Below, piece after piece: positions 19,777 through 31,069 of a stretch of 64,000 nt of DNA (position 1 is the first letter of the stretch; each line of letters starts with the position of its first letter). This DNA comes from Corbicula japonica. Its lineage: Eukaryota > Mollusca > Bivalvia > Venerida > Cyrenidae. Under the pieces are notes generated by a model. It was not told where the DNA came from and made no database searches. It saw only the letters and a program-made list of their open reading frames with translations. Position numbers and translations under genes: made by a program. Location of the stretch: assembly GCA_038501625.1 (NCBI GenBank), contig JAZAYU010000010.1, forward strand, positions 124,001 through 188,000. Reading direction: 5' to 3'.

Positions 19777-21380
19777 GGTGGCTCGATACCTATGACGGTA
19801 AAATATAAAAGTTGTCCGATCATTTTGAAATTTGGCATGTTGATAGAGTTTGACGTCCCGCGTTGCATAGCAATATCTGATTTCCTCTGACTTCACGTAA
19901 ATCACCGTAAACGCGCCCCCTAGCGGCGTTCTTCTGGAATAATCACACCGATCATTTATTTGCATATAACTTAAGTGTCTGTTATCCGATCATTATTATG
20001 TAAATTTGTTGTGTAGAGAATTAATTACTCTTTCCCTTCTTATCCATTTATACGTGGTGTTTGATTCATGATAAATGAGCCGCATGTGTTCCGTATGCCT
20101 GGAGCGGCGAGTAAAACGTTCACTTATTGTAGACGCGTTTTTCATAAATTTTGTAAAAATAAGAAAAACGGTACGGTGAGAGGTTTTTTATTTTTGATAT
20201 GTTGCTGTTGATGAGGACATTAACAGAATAACAAAATAAAAAAACGTACCTAAACGATTTAGTTTTCTTGCAAAAAAGGCTCGAAAAGCACCTATGCGGG
20301 TAAAATAGTGACGTTTAAGCATAACTATTCGATTGCTAAAACATCGTCATTCGTCTAATTTGTCATAAATCACATACATTGCAAAATATGTGGACAAACA
20401 GATATTTTTATTTTCTACAAAACACATTTTTCAGAAAAAATCGGATGACAGACAATAAAGTTATATGCAAAAATCAATCGAGGTGCTATGCTGAAACGTC
20501 TCTTTTTTCCCAGCAATTGCCTTTTCAAAGCGTATTTTGCCGGAATACCAAATCGTTTGGATCCGTATTTTTATTTTGTTATTCATTTTATCTGAGCCTG
20601 AACAGTAACATAACACAAATTAAAAAAAACTTTCACCGTACCGAATTTTTTAATTATACAAATATATGAAAAACGCGTGTGCTAAAAATAACGATTTTAG
20701 ACGCCGGTTCGCGCATATGGAAAAAAATTTGTCTAATTTTTCATAAATAAAATACAATGAAAAAATTATGGACATAAAGATATTTTTAATTTCTACACAA
20801 CACAGTTTACAGAAAAAAAATCGGGTGACAGACAATAAAGTAATATGCAAATAAACAGTTTAAGTGTTATGCTGAAACGTCACTTTTTTACCCGTAATGG
20901 CGTTTTCGAGTCTATTTTGCAAGAAAACATCATTTATGTTTGTGTTTTATTTTGTAATTCTGTTAATTTCCACGACAACAGTAATATATCGAAAATTGAA
21001 AAACTTTCACCTTACCGTTTTTCTTATTGTTAGAAAATTTATGAAAAATGCGTCTGCAATAAGTGAACGTTTTACACGCCGCTACAGGCATACGGAACAA
21101 ATACGGCCCATTTATCATGAATCTCACACAACGTATAAAATATGGACGGAAAGATTATCAAATTCTCTACACAACAAAATTTACAGAATAAAGATCGGAT
21201 TACAGGCAATAAAATTATATGCAAATAAATGATCGGCATGATGATTCCAGAAGAATGCCGCCAGGGGACGCGTTTACTGTTAATTAACGTAGTCATAGGA
21301 AAACCAACTCTATCAACATGCCAACTTTAAAAAATGATCGGACAACTTTTATATTTTACCGTCAAATGTATCGAGCCACC
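19777..21380. mobile_element. Long-TIR DNA element with triplicated interior
   Basis: The ends are GGTGGCTCGATACCTATGAC and its inverted counterpart (GTATCGAGCCACC), each flanked by TTAA. Inverted similarity continues inward for several hundred bases, for example CGGAAC...CCTGGAGCGGC against GCCGCTACAGGCATACGGAA. Within the element a roughly 376-bp segment is repeated head to tail: ATATTTTTATTTTCTACAAA (20402), ATATTTTTAATTTCTACACA (20778) and a third, weaker copy near 21150, each followed by a GACAGACAATAAAG-like word. No transposase is visible. The TTAA flanks fit a piggyBac-like or PIF/Harbinger-like target, but neither is proven. Confidence 0.8.
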
Positions 21381-21418
21381 TTAAACGCAGTATATTTGCG
21401 CGAAAATCGCCGGCGCTA

Positions 21419-21717
21419 CAGTACTGAAAATCAAGAAATTGACATTTTTTGCGTTTCCACTCCGTTTCATTTCCATTTCAATTGGAAACGTTTTCCGCTG
21501 CGCTTCCATTCCGTTTCCGTTGCGTTTCCATTCCGTTTCCGTTGCGTTTCCATTCCGTTTCCATTTCTATTAAAACGCTTTTAACGCTGCGTTTCCGGCG
21601 TTTTTTTCCGTTTCTCGCGTTTCTTTCGTTTCTAGCATTTCCAGCGTTCCATTTCCACTTCCGTGCGTTTTACCGTTTCCGCGGCTAAATATTTTCGTTC
21701 AACGAATTTCAGTACTG
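21419..21717. mobile_element. CAGTACTG-ended element filled with CGTTTCC words
   Basis: Begins CAGTACTGAAAATC and ends TTTCAGTACTG. The interior is a pyrimidine-rich irregular array of CGTTTCC, CATTCCGTTTCC and GTTGCGTTTCC. Frames rich in Phe, Arg and Ser are by-products of the array. A related copy, ending ATTTTCAGTACTG, is at 29115-29410. Confidence 0.75.
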
Positions 21718-21978
21718 TTGTAAATGTAAAAACATCTGGATTTCTATCAAGTTGAATGAAATAAGGCGAGAAACATCTGACTGGCTTTGCAAAATTGACA
21801 TTACCATGTTTGCATCAAGACTATTTCGTGAATGTGATCCGATCCGGCGAAGAAAAACAATGAGAACTTTTACCTGTAAATGTATTGAATTAAATGCTTG
21901 TGGGACAGCTTAGATATGATACATTTATAAAATCTATAAAGCCCTTAGTAGGATTCTCTTGAATTCATTAATAACAAG

Positions 21979-22925
21979 AGTGCCAAACTGACACAAAATA
22001 CGCCCGTCAAAATGCTGATCATCAAAGTTGCGTAACGATCTGATGAAATTATTCGACTTGGAGAGCAGATACCGCTAATTCAGTTTTTGGACAATTCAAG
22101 GGCCATAATTCAGGAGTGCCAGGGGGGATTCGGCAGGTTATAGAACTTGGTCGAGATATTATGCCCACCAACATATTCACCAAGTTTGATAAAGACCGGA
22201 TGAAAACTCTTTGACTTAGAGAGCGGAAACAGTAATTTTGGACGATTCAAGGGCCATAATTCAGGAGTGCCAGGGGGGATTTGGCAGGTTATAGAACTTG
22301 GTCGAGATATTATGCCCACCAACATATTCACCAAGTTTGATAAAGACAGGATGAAAACTCTTTGACTTAGAGAACGTAAACCCTTATTTTGGACAATTCA
22401 AGGGCCATAATTCAGGAGTGCATAGGGGGATATGGCTGGTTATAGAAATTGGTCGAGATATTATGCCCACCAACATATTCACCAAGTTTGATAAAGACCG
22501 GATGAAAACTCTTTGACTTAGAGAGCGGAAACAGTAATTTTGGACAATTCAAGGGCCATAATTCAGGAGTGCCTGGGGGGATTTGGCTGGTTATAGAACT
22601 TGGTCGAGATATTATGCCCACCAACATATTCACCAAGTTTGATAAAGACCGGATGAAAACTCTTTGACTTAGAGAGCAGAAACAGTAATTTTGGACAATT
22701 CAAGGGCCATAATTCAGGAGTGCCTGGGGGATTTGGCTGGTTATAGAACTTGGTCGAGATATTATGCCCACCAACATATTCGCCATGTTTGATAAAGATC
22801 ATATGAAAACTCTTTGACTTAGAGATCGGAAACCATGTGGACGCCGCCCGCCCGCCCGCCAACCCGCCCGCCCGCCGCAGGTGTTCCCATAATACGTCCC
22901 GTTTTTCAAACGGGCGTATAAAAAG
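21979..22925. repeat. Repeat element with five 151-bp tandem units
   Basis: It opens with ACAAGAGTGCCAAACTGACA and AAAATACGCCCGTC, and ends with a CGCCCGCC tract and ACGGGCGTATAAAAAG. In between, units start at GGACAATTCAAGGGCCATAA: 22088, 22240, 22391, 22542 and 22693. Each contains GGTCGAGATATTATGCCCAC and AAAACTCTTTGACTTAGAGA. The first units are close copies. The 74-codon frames on the minus strand repeat with the unit and are not genes. Start and end share ACGCCCGT in opposite orientation, which suggests a defined mobile unit. Confidence 0.85.
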
Positions 22926-23775
22926 TTAGTTATTTCTGCAGTTTAAACACGAAGCTCGGATTTAACAGAATCCACACTGCCACCGTTGAGGATATTTCTT
23001 TTGAGGGGAAATCATCGCGGACAAGTTTTCAAGGTCATCGTGATTCAACTTTGTTCGCTTATTCGAGCGGACACTGCTTTGCAGCGAGTAATAAAAATTA
23101 TCATCCCAGGGATGTACCGCGTAAAAGGTAGAAATGCTCATAATGCGATTAGAAAAAGCAATCAAAACTTCCCATTTTTTTATTCAATGAATATAATAAT
23201 AACCGTTCCCTGACTATACTCGTAGTAAATTGATGTTGTATTACCGTTTAAATAAAATTTAATTGTTTCGAAAACACGCCTAATTATTAATTCAGTGTTA
23301 AATACGTCGGGTTTCTGTCGGCAGTAATAACAGGTATTTATATGTAGTGTCTCTATTATTTCTTGTTCAAATAGGTTATTAATAACGTCAATTAACAATA
23401 AAGTAATGTTCCCAATATTTGTGTCAGATATTAATGTAGAAGGTTTTCACTTGCTCAGTAAAAATCAAGTATAAACACTATTCATTAAATTTTGTTAAGG
23501 TAATCCTGATTTATGAGCGGTATTCATTCGCTCTTGCTTATGATTTAGTTGTTTCTTAAAGAAGAGTCAAAATAAGAATGTCATAATGTACATTGTACAT
23601 ATAAATTCTCCAAAATTCCGATAAATTATCTCCTCGGGCAAATGTTGCCATGACAACTATCAGTGATATCTACATCTTATAGGTAATAAAATTTTCAAAT
23701 TTGGAATTATTAATTTGTAAATTTAAAAACAAGTACGTTTTTATAAAATAAACAGAAGATGATCATATTTGTTAG
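22926..23775. other. No recognisable feature
   Basis: AT-rich DNA. No supported gene or repeat. Confidence 0.45.
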
Positions 23776-23777
23776 CG

Positions 23778-24248
23778 ACCCTATATCAGCCACAGGTGCT
23801 CGGCGCATGTGTCCACCCTCCCCCCATCCCATCACTACAACCCTCCCATATATATAAAGAAACAACCTATCATTCATGACCACTATCATAATACCTATTA
23901 AAGGTCTGTGACTGGAATGTAAACAAACTGCTATGGTCCTATTAAAACACAAATTTTGCAAATCCAATCGGAAAGACATGCAGAAATCAGCTTCAAAACA
24001 ATCATATAATGACTAATCTTCAAGAAAACATCAACAGTCTTTTCCAAATACACATCATTTCTCGACAGCGATACACAATATGACAATATCCTCATTTGTA
24101 AATACGTTATTTCAATCCATCCAATGTCCGCCATGATGTTTCAATGAATTAGGGACATTGCGGATCATGACCGTTACGGACCAGACATAACAGACCAAAT
24201 TTATGTACATTATGGACCATCTATGAAAGCACAACGGATCATATTTAT
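23778..24248. repeat. Left arm of a 3.7-kb inverted duplication
   Basis: Runs from CACAGGTGCTCGGCGCATGT through CATTCATGACCACTATCATA and CCATCCAATGTCCGCCATGA to CATCTATGAAAGCACAACGG. It is the reverse complement of 26790-27466 with moderate divergence. The arms share short open frames only because they are copies. Confidence 0.85.
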
Positions 24249-24276
24249 GGACGTTTTGTACCATCTGTGGGAATAT

Positions 24277-24331
<55 letters not shown>
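24277..24331. repeat. (CAA)n microsatellite
   Basis: About 18 uninterrupted CAA units just inside the left arm of the inverted duplication. Poly-Thr and poly-Asn frames across it are artefacts. Confidence 0.95.
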
Positions 24332-24332
<1 letters not shown>

Positions 24333-24542
24333 TTTATTGCCACTCATCACTTACATGACTTTGGCAACGAACAAAGAAAAAGAAATGAGTCTTATTTTAA
24401 AACAAAACGAACCGTAATTTATAATTTCGTTTATAATTGTTTCACTTATATTCTCCACTTTGTGTTGCCTGTGATAGCTTGTAGACACATAGAAATCATA
24501 TTGTCCGGCGGTGGCCTCCGGTAATCCCCAAAATTGTTGATA

Positions 24543-25600
24543 AATTTATGATAAAAGAGATGATTTTAATTTTAATATAGTAAATTTTCCGTTTCTAGAC
24601 GGCGATGTTCCTCGTGCAACTTCTTACGGGGTTTATATCTCACAGCTTGTTCGCTTTTCAAGAGCTTGCAACGATGTGAATGATTTCAATGAACGTAATC
24701 TTTGCATTACAGAAAAACTTTTAAAACAAGGTTATCGGTATCACAAATTAAGGAAAACCTTTTGCAAGTTTTATCGCCGATATCCAGATCTAATTCATAA
24801 ATACAGCTGCAGTTTAAAATCACTATTACAACAAGGAATTTCACAGCCAGTTTTTTATGGAGATTTAATTTATAAACTTAAGAAGATAAAAGGCGATGTA
24901 AATTTCTCCCGGTTATTCGTAAAAACCATCTGTAAATTTAAAAAGAAAGGTTACCAACATGATATTTTACAGCGCTCTGCAGGCCTGGTGATTTACCCTT
25001 CTACAGTTGATCATTATGCTTACCTCTTTGGTTGCACGACGGTGGCAGGGGTGTAAGAGTTTATGAAAGTTTATGGGGAAATCTTTTCTTAAAAGAACCT
25101 AAAAGCTCGATTTGTTTCTTTTATCCCTGCCATCGTGTTCTTGCTGATTTTACTCCAGGTGCTCTGGTCTCGGAAAGATCATTGAGTACCCGCCCTTTGG
25201 CTTTGCAATGCTATTAAATTCTTATGTTTATATGTTTGTATGTTTTTGCATGCAACATTGTTGAGCTGATGGGTGGGTTGGAGTTATTTCACCAAGACAA
25301 TTTGTACTTGTTTTGTGATACGAGAACCTGTTGGGGCAAGTGTGAGGTTGGTGCACCCTAGAATCTGGTTTAAACCCCCAGTGGCAATTTGTTTTGCCAC
25401 TGACCGTTCCAAGGCGGTTTCCCCAAAGGTTCTCTTGTTTGTTAATTGTTTGTGGCGTCCTGTTTGAATTGACATACATATATAAAACATGCGCTCTCTC
25501 TCTTCCTCTCTTCTTTTTCGCTGCGTGGGGAGGCTGTGTTTTATGAGTGTGGCGATTCCTGATATGCATATGTTGCTTTTTTGCTAATATGAAACTTAAT
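24543..25600 (+). mobile_element. PLE-type element, 3' half (copy B): RT C-terminus plus tail
   Basis: The 5' end is truncated inside the RT frame and the copy continues through the stop into a non-coding tail. The tail has GCATGCAACATTGTTGAGCT, GGAGTTATTTCACCAAGACA, TTTAAACCCCCAGTGGCAAT and CCAAGGCGG, and ends near CTGATATGCATATG (about 25572). This copy shows how the ORF and tail are joined, and identifies the isolated tail copies elsewhere as pieces of the same element. Confidence 0.8.
24544..25056 (+). pseudogene. RT C-terminal fragment of the PLE-type element (copy B)
   Basis: The frame is open for about 170 codons without a stop. It reads YDKRDDFNFNIVNFPFLDGD, VPRATSYGVYISQLVRFSRA, KLLKQGYRYHKLRKTFCKFY and so on to CTTVAGV. 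No RT catalytic motif lies in this part: the YxDD motif is upstream and has been lost by truncation, so it cannot be active. The uninterrupted frame suggests a relatively young copy. The same protein is in copies A, C and D. I infer Penelope-like affinity from the whole-family motifs rather than from this fragment alone. Confidence 0.8.
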
Positions 25601-26789
25601 ATTGCCTATAACTTTGAAAGTGCTTGTCCTGTTCACTTAATACATGGAATATATCATCTTCATGTACAGAGCCATCCGTGATAACAAGGATCTGTTTCAC
25701 TATTGTTTAGATATGCACCTTTAAAAAGCATTTTTAGGCGACACATGTGTTCCATTGGGCATCAAAATCTTATTTAATTTTATGGGCTTTTTTTTATTGG
25801 GCATGCTCATGAGCAGTAATGAAAAGCACCTAATCCACATAGCCAAGATTGAGTGCAAGTTGTTATCTTAGTATGTATCGTGAAGAAGATATTATAAAGT
25901 TCTCAAGAAACACAAATTTGTAGCAGTTTACAAAACGCAAATTTAATTCCCACGTTTCAGGGGGATAAACCCCCTACCCGTACATGGATTCACTAATTTT
26001 TACATATTGTCATATTAAAAATCGATGTTATATAATCCATAGATACTATACGCAAGATATGGAGAAATAATTTGTGTTATTGAACTGGAATAATTAATTG
26101 AACAATAAATAAAATGTATTTCAAAACTGCATTGTAACAACTTAGACATAAGCACTTCACGCAGATTTTCCCAAATATAGTCCGCACTGTCCTATGTTAC
26201 AATTCGAACATGGTCTATTTAATGACATAATTTATATGCTTTGTGTAGTTTGCCTTGATAGATAGATAAGCTGTAAAGCCCATAATTGCACATAACAAAA
26301 CATGGACAACGTTCATGGCGAACATTTTACAGGGACTTTCAAAAACACATTACAAATTACAAGGCACAAGACATATACATAAAGTCATGCAGATTTTGAT
26401 TATTTTTAACGTGAGAGTAGCTGCCTCTAATCATTACAATTGATGTTAAGACTTTTTGTGGTTTTAGAAAATCCATCAATCGGAACGGCAGAAACAGAAC
26501 GAAGGTATAGTCCCCCTAAATTGCACGCATTACAGTGTAAATAATAAAATACAATAATTAAGAATAACAAAATAAAAACGAAAAGAAAACGACATAGATA
26601 TATTACATGCACTCCATACTCTTGGGCCTTTATCCATTATCTTAATATTGCCGGCATATAAACAAAGAAATATTCGCAATGACCAAGTGCTTTAATTGGC
26701 AGCCATGAAATTGCGAAACCCCAGCATGATTGGCATACTTTCACTAAACATTATGTTCCGATAGATGGTACGTAATATGCCTAAATATG
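25601..26789. other. Interior of the inverted duplication; no gene recognised
   Basis: AT-rich DNA between the PLE-type tail and the right arm. No supported coding frame or repeat family. Confidence 0.45.
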
Positions 26790-27466
26790 GTTTGTTAGAT
26801 TTTCATAGACAGTTCTTACTGTCCATAATATGGTCCCTTTTGCTTTCATAGATATTCCATAAATCTGGTCCGTTATGTCTGGTCCGTAATGGCCATGATC
26901 CGCAATGTCCCTAATTCATTGAAACATCATGGCGGACATTGGATGGATTGAAATAACGTATTTACAAATAAGGATATTGTGAAAAATATAAAACACATGT
27001 TTTGATTTTCGTAACGGTGATTGTCGACAAATATAATTGTCCTTTTATGGCCATCAATGTTTAGTGTGATCAACCTTGGATTAATGTTATTTCTTATACG
27101 GCTTCATGTACATTGATACATGTACCTTTAGGTCAGATCGTGTCCGAGGTAGTGTAAAACGAAGTTTGTCTTTTCGCTGTCGAGAAATGATGTGTATTTG
27201 GAAAAGACTGTTGATGTTTTCTTGAAGATTAGTCATTATATGATTGTTTTGAAGCTGATTTCTGCATGTCTTTCCGATTGAATTTGCAAAATTTGTGTTT
27301 AAATAGGGCCATAGCAGTTTGTTTACATTCCAGTTACAGACCTTTAATAGGTATTATGATAGTGGACATGAATGATAGGTTGTTTCTTTATATATATGGT
27401 AGGGTTGTAGTGATGGGATGGGGGGAGGGTGGACACATGCGCCGAGCACCTGTGACATCAGCATGG
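26790..27466. repeat. Right arm of the 3.7-kb inverted duplication
   Basis: Inverted copy of 23778-24248. It is longer than the left arm by about 170 bp (roughly 26990-27165), so one arm has gained or lost a segment between GATATTGTG and TTTTCGCTGTCGAGAAATGA. The word ATCATGGCGGACATTGGATG is kept in both arms. Confidence 0.85.
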
Positions 27467-27479
27467 TAGCATTATCACT

Positions 27480-29110
27480 ACACGTATGTCAAGTCATATT
27501 AAATAAATTTATTGAATTATTAACATCAGTTTGCACGGGTTATTTTGAGTAATTTTAAACAATTTACATCAGAAAAATGTTAATCACGATAAAAAACGAT
27601 AAAGTTTTAGATTCATATTAAGTTTCCGCAAATTCCCAGCGCGGGGCACACGTGCGTATACATGACTCGAGCTGACGCCAGGATTGAAATATTTAGCTTT
27701 GATGATGTAACCACACGTGCGTCCCGATACGACTGATATCTATCGTTCGCTATTCACGGGACATTAATTTCAATTCACTTCATATTTATTTAAATATCTG
27801 AGTAAGATGAAAGTGCGATGAGCTATTGTTGCGTTTTGTTTTATTTTTGAAGCATGCATGCGTATTTGAAAAGTAGTTTGTTTAGACACTGAAACTTCAG
27901 AAACAAAAAAATTATACAATTACGCTCATGCAAAGTCAGTGTTACAATACTACAAAGTGACCAAGCTTTCTAGAGTTGCATGGATATTTGTTCAATATAA
28001 ACAGAAAAATATAATCGTACAGTGTCAACGGGAGGTAACCTCTTCTTGACTAACGGGAAGTGCCTACTGTTGATAATTCAAAGGGAGATCACTTTTTCCA
28101 AACTTGCTACTGCTGAATAATTATATTAAGACGAAACGCAACTTGTGATAAATTTTGACATCGTTTAAAATGTTGTATTTCACGTGTGCAGTACACTTAT
28201 TTGGAAACTAAAAATAAACAACAAGATCAGTAATAAATAACAACTATCTACCGGAGAAAGATCACCGCCAGTGAAGTCTAATGTAAAAGATCGTACATTA
28301 TTTTTAATTATGGATAATTGCCTTTTCAGTGCAGAAAGGATTCGACAAAATCTAAATTTGAAAAGTTCAGTTTCAAAACAGGAGTTTAAATTGTTGTGAT
28401 ATTTGTTAAATAATTGAATGTTGAAAGCAATATTTTCTATCTGTGACCGAGAAATGCATAATTCTGATCGCAAGCATCGTGTCATTCATGCGAATCGTTC
28501 CTAGACCAAAACTAAAACAGAACACAAATACCACCCACGACGAAAACTTTTCACATGCTTCGCGCAAGAAGCGTGTATCTCGTGCAAATCGTGTATTTCG
28601 AACAAATATTCAGACATTTAATATTATTGCCGACGTTTGATTGTATGTCAGATTTAATGACGAATGTTAAATTCCTGAAAACATTTTTGCCAACGGGCAG
28701 TTGATGCTGTTTCCTATGATTAAAATAAACCATTGCAACATGTTATTTCGTTTTTCATTTCTGAATCCCCGACGCAAGAAACAAAATAATATTGGGTTGT
28801 CCGTGCTTTTGCTAGATCTCATCAATATCGCGTTTTAAAGCTATATAACAAATTAATAACAACACATCTTCAAATTATCAGAGATTAAAAAAACGTGCAC
28901 GCATAAAGTTCATGTGAAAAATTTATCTATCCGAGGTCCTGATGCATATACATGTAGCGAAATGTCTAATCTTTCGATAAATGTGTAACAATAGCCCGAT
29001 CATCGCTGAATAATGGTAAATATTTAGACTGATTATTACTTGAGACAAGTGTCCCACGAAGCGTCATTTCGACAACTATTATTTTCGTTAAAATTAAATT
29101 CGTACAAAGA
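27480..29110. other. No recognisable feature
   Basis: AT-rich DNA. Frames of 60-100 codons near 28180-28730 have no identifiable motif. Confidence 0.45.
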
Positions 29111-29114
29111 AACG

Positions 29115-29410
29115 GTTAGAACGTTACTATTAATAATCGGGTGACCTAGAAACGGTAAAAACGCTACTATAAATAAGCGTGCCATTTCTAGCGTTCCGAT
29201 TATTCCGTTTTTACCGTTTCTAGCGTTCCAAGCGCTCCGATTATAGCGTTTCTACCATTTCAAGCGTTCCAAGAGTTTTAAGCGCTCCGTTGCATTTCCG
29301 TTTCGATAGCGTTCCGTTTCCATTGCGTTTCCGTTTCAACATAAAGTGAAAAGCGTTTCATTTCCATTTCCACTCCGTTCCGTTTGTCAATTTCGTGATT
29401 TTCAGTACTG
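29115..29410. mobile_element. Second CGTTTCC-rich element with a CAGTACTG end
   Basis: Irregular GCGTTCC, CCGTTTTTACCGTTTCTAG and CATTTCCGTTTCG words lead to CAATTTCGTGATTTTCAGTACTG at 29403-29410, the reverse complement of the left end of 21419-21717. The opposite end is not clear. Confidence 0.6.
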
Positions 29411-29764
29411 TATATAATTCAGTTAAAGTGCACGAATTTTGACATAAAACCTTTTGTTTGAAATATATTATAAATGTTTATAAGAAATATATGACGTCTG
29501 GCCAACCAAAAAACAGCACATTTACAAATCAAATGATGTGTTCAGCTGCTTTATATTGGAATAAAAATTATTATTGAGTCATGCATGCGAATTACGTTAC
29601 ATTTGTATCAATTCTGAGAATACTGTACATGTTTCAATATGCATATATTTTCGTAAATTCAAGTTCCCGTCCCGTTCATTAATATGTCTTTGATGGTTTT
29701 AGTACTCAGGCATAGTACTTTGATATTATTTCATGTGAATCTACAGGGCAATTTACCAAAAGGT

Positions 29765-31067
29765 AAAATATGCATATCAGGAATCGCCACATTCAGAAAA
29801 AAGCCTCCCCACACAGTCAAGAAGAAGAGATGGAGAGAGCATGGTTAATAAAACGATCAGTTACAAAAGAGACCACTTACAATTAACAAAAATGAGAACC
29901 CGAGGGGTTACCGCCTTGGAACGGTCAGTGGCAAATCAAATTGCCACTGGGGGTTTAAACCAGGTTCTAGGGTGAACCAACCTCACACTTGCCCCAACAG
30001 GTTCTCATATCACAAAACAAATACAATTTGTCTTGGTGAAACCACTCCAACCCACTTATCGGCTCAACAAAAGCACACAAACATATCAAACATAAGAATC
30101 TAATAGCATTTCAAAGCCAAGGGCGGGTACTCGATGATCGTACCGAGACCAGAGCTCCTGGAGTAAAATCAGCAAGAACACGATGACAGGGATAAAACAA
30201 ACAAATCGAGCTTCTAGGTTCTTTTAAGAAAAGATTTCCCCATAAACCTTCATAAACTCTTAAACCCCTTAAACCGTCGTACAACCAAAGAGGTAGGCAT
30301 AATGATCAACTGTAGAAGGGTAAATCACCAGGCATGCAGAGCGCTGTAAAATATCATGTTGGTAACCTTTCTTTTTAAATTTACAGATGGTTTTTACGAA
30401 TAACCGGGAGAAATTAACATTGCCCTATATATCTTCTTAAATTTGTAAATTAAATCCCCATAAAAAAACTGGCTGTGAAATACCTATTTGCAATAGTGAT
30501 TTTAAACTGCACCTGAATTTATGAATTAGATCTGGGTATCGACGATAGAACTTGCAAAATGTTTTCCTTAATTTGTGATACAGATAACCTTGTTTTAAAA
30601 GTTTTTCTGTAAATTGCACAGATTACGTTCATTGAAATCATTAACATCTTTGCAAGCTCTTGAAAAGCGAACAAGCTGTGAAATATAAACCCCGTAAGAT
30701 GTTGCACGGGGAACATCGCCGTCTAAAAACGGAAAATTTACTATATTAAAATTAAAATCATCTCTTTTATTATATATTTTAGTAGTGACGTAACCATTTT
30801 CAATTGACAGATTTAGATCGATAAAGTTTGCTTGCTTTTCTGAAGTGTTCGCTTTATTAAGTTGTAGTTCTTTAGGGTAAATCTTATTAACAAGTAATGG
30901 AAAATGGTTATTATCTATATTTAATAAATCATCAAGGTACCTCGAGGTGTGATTAAAAGCTGTAATAATATCATCTTGATGTTCAGTAGAAAGAGATAAC
31001 ATAAAGTCACTTTCATAACAGTATAAAAACAGATCAGCAACAAGGGGAGCACAATTAGTACCGTGTT
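29765..31067 (-). mobile_element. PLE-type element, 3' half (copy C)
   Basis: On the minus strand it begins inside the RT gene near 31067 and ends in the tail at about 29768 (ATATGCATATCAGGAATCGC on the + strand). It is the longest copy that keeps the RT active-site region and the full tail together. Orientation is opposite to copy B, 4-5 kb away. Confidence 0.85.
30437..31066 (-). pseudogene. RT catalytic region and C-terminus of the PLE-type element (copy C)
   Basis: The frame opens with HGTNCAPLVADLFLYCYESD, an RT motif B-like GTNCAP block, then SRYLDDLLNIDN, a YLDD motif C, followed by IYPKELQLNKANTSEKQANF and NFPFLDGDVPRATSYGVYIS. A frame change near 30600-30615 (after NERNLC) breaks the protein. 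The C-terminal part continues in another frame as KLLKQGYLYHKLRKTFCKFY and is broken again near 30470. Motif A lies upstream of the truncation and is missing, so the fragment is inactive. Confidence 0.85.
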
Positions 31068-31069
31068 TT

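Noticed and set aside
21318..21688. Phe/Arg/Ser-rich frames
   Set aside because: Products of the CGTTTCC filler array.
22110..22862. Near-identical 74-99 codon frames on the minus strand
   Set aside because: They repeat with the 151-bp tandem unit and show no coding signature.
23710..24134. Two small frames conserved between 23.7-24.1 kb and 26.9-27.5 kb, one starting MADIGWIEI
   Set aside because: Conserved because the arms are inverted copies. The MADIG frame ends early in the right arm, so there is no evidence for selection on protein.
24223..24524. Poly-Thr and poly-Asn frames
   Set aside because: They arise from the (CAA)n microsatellite.
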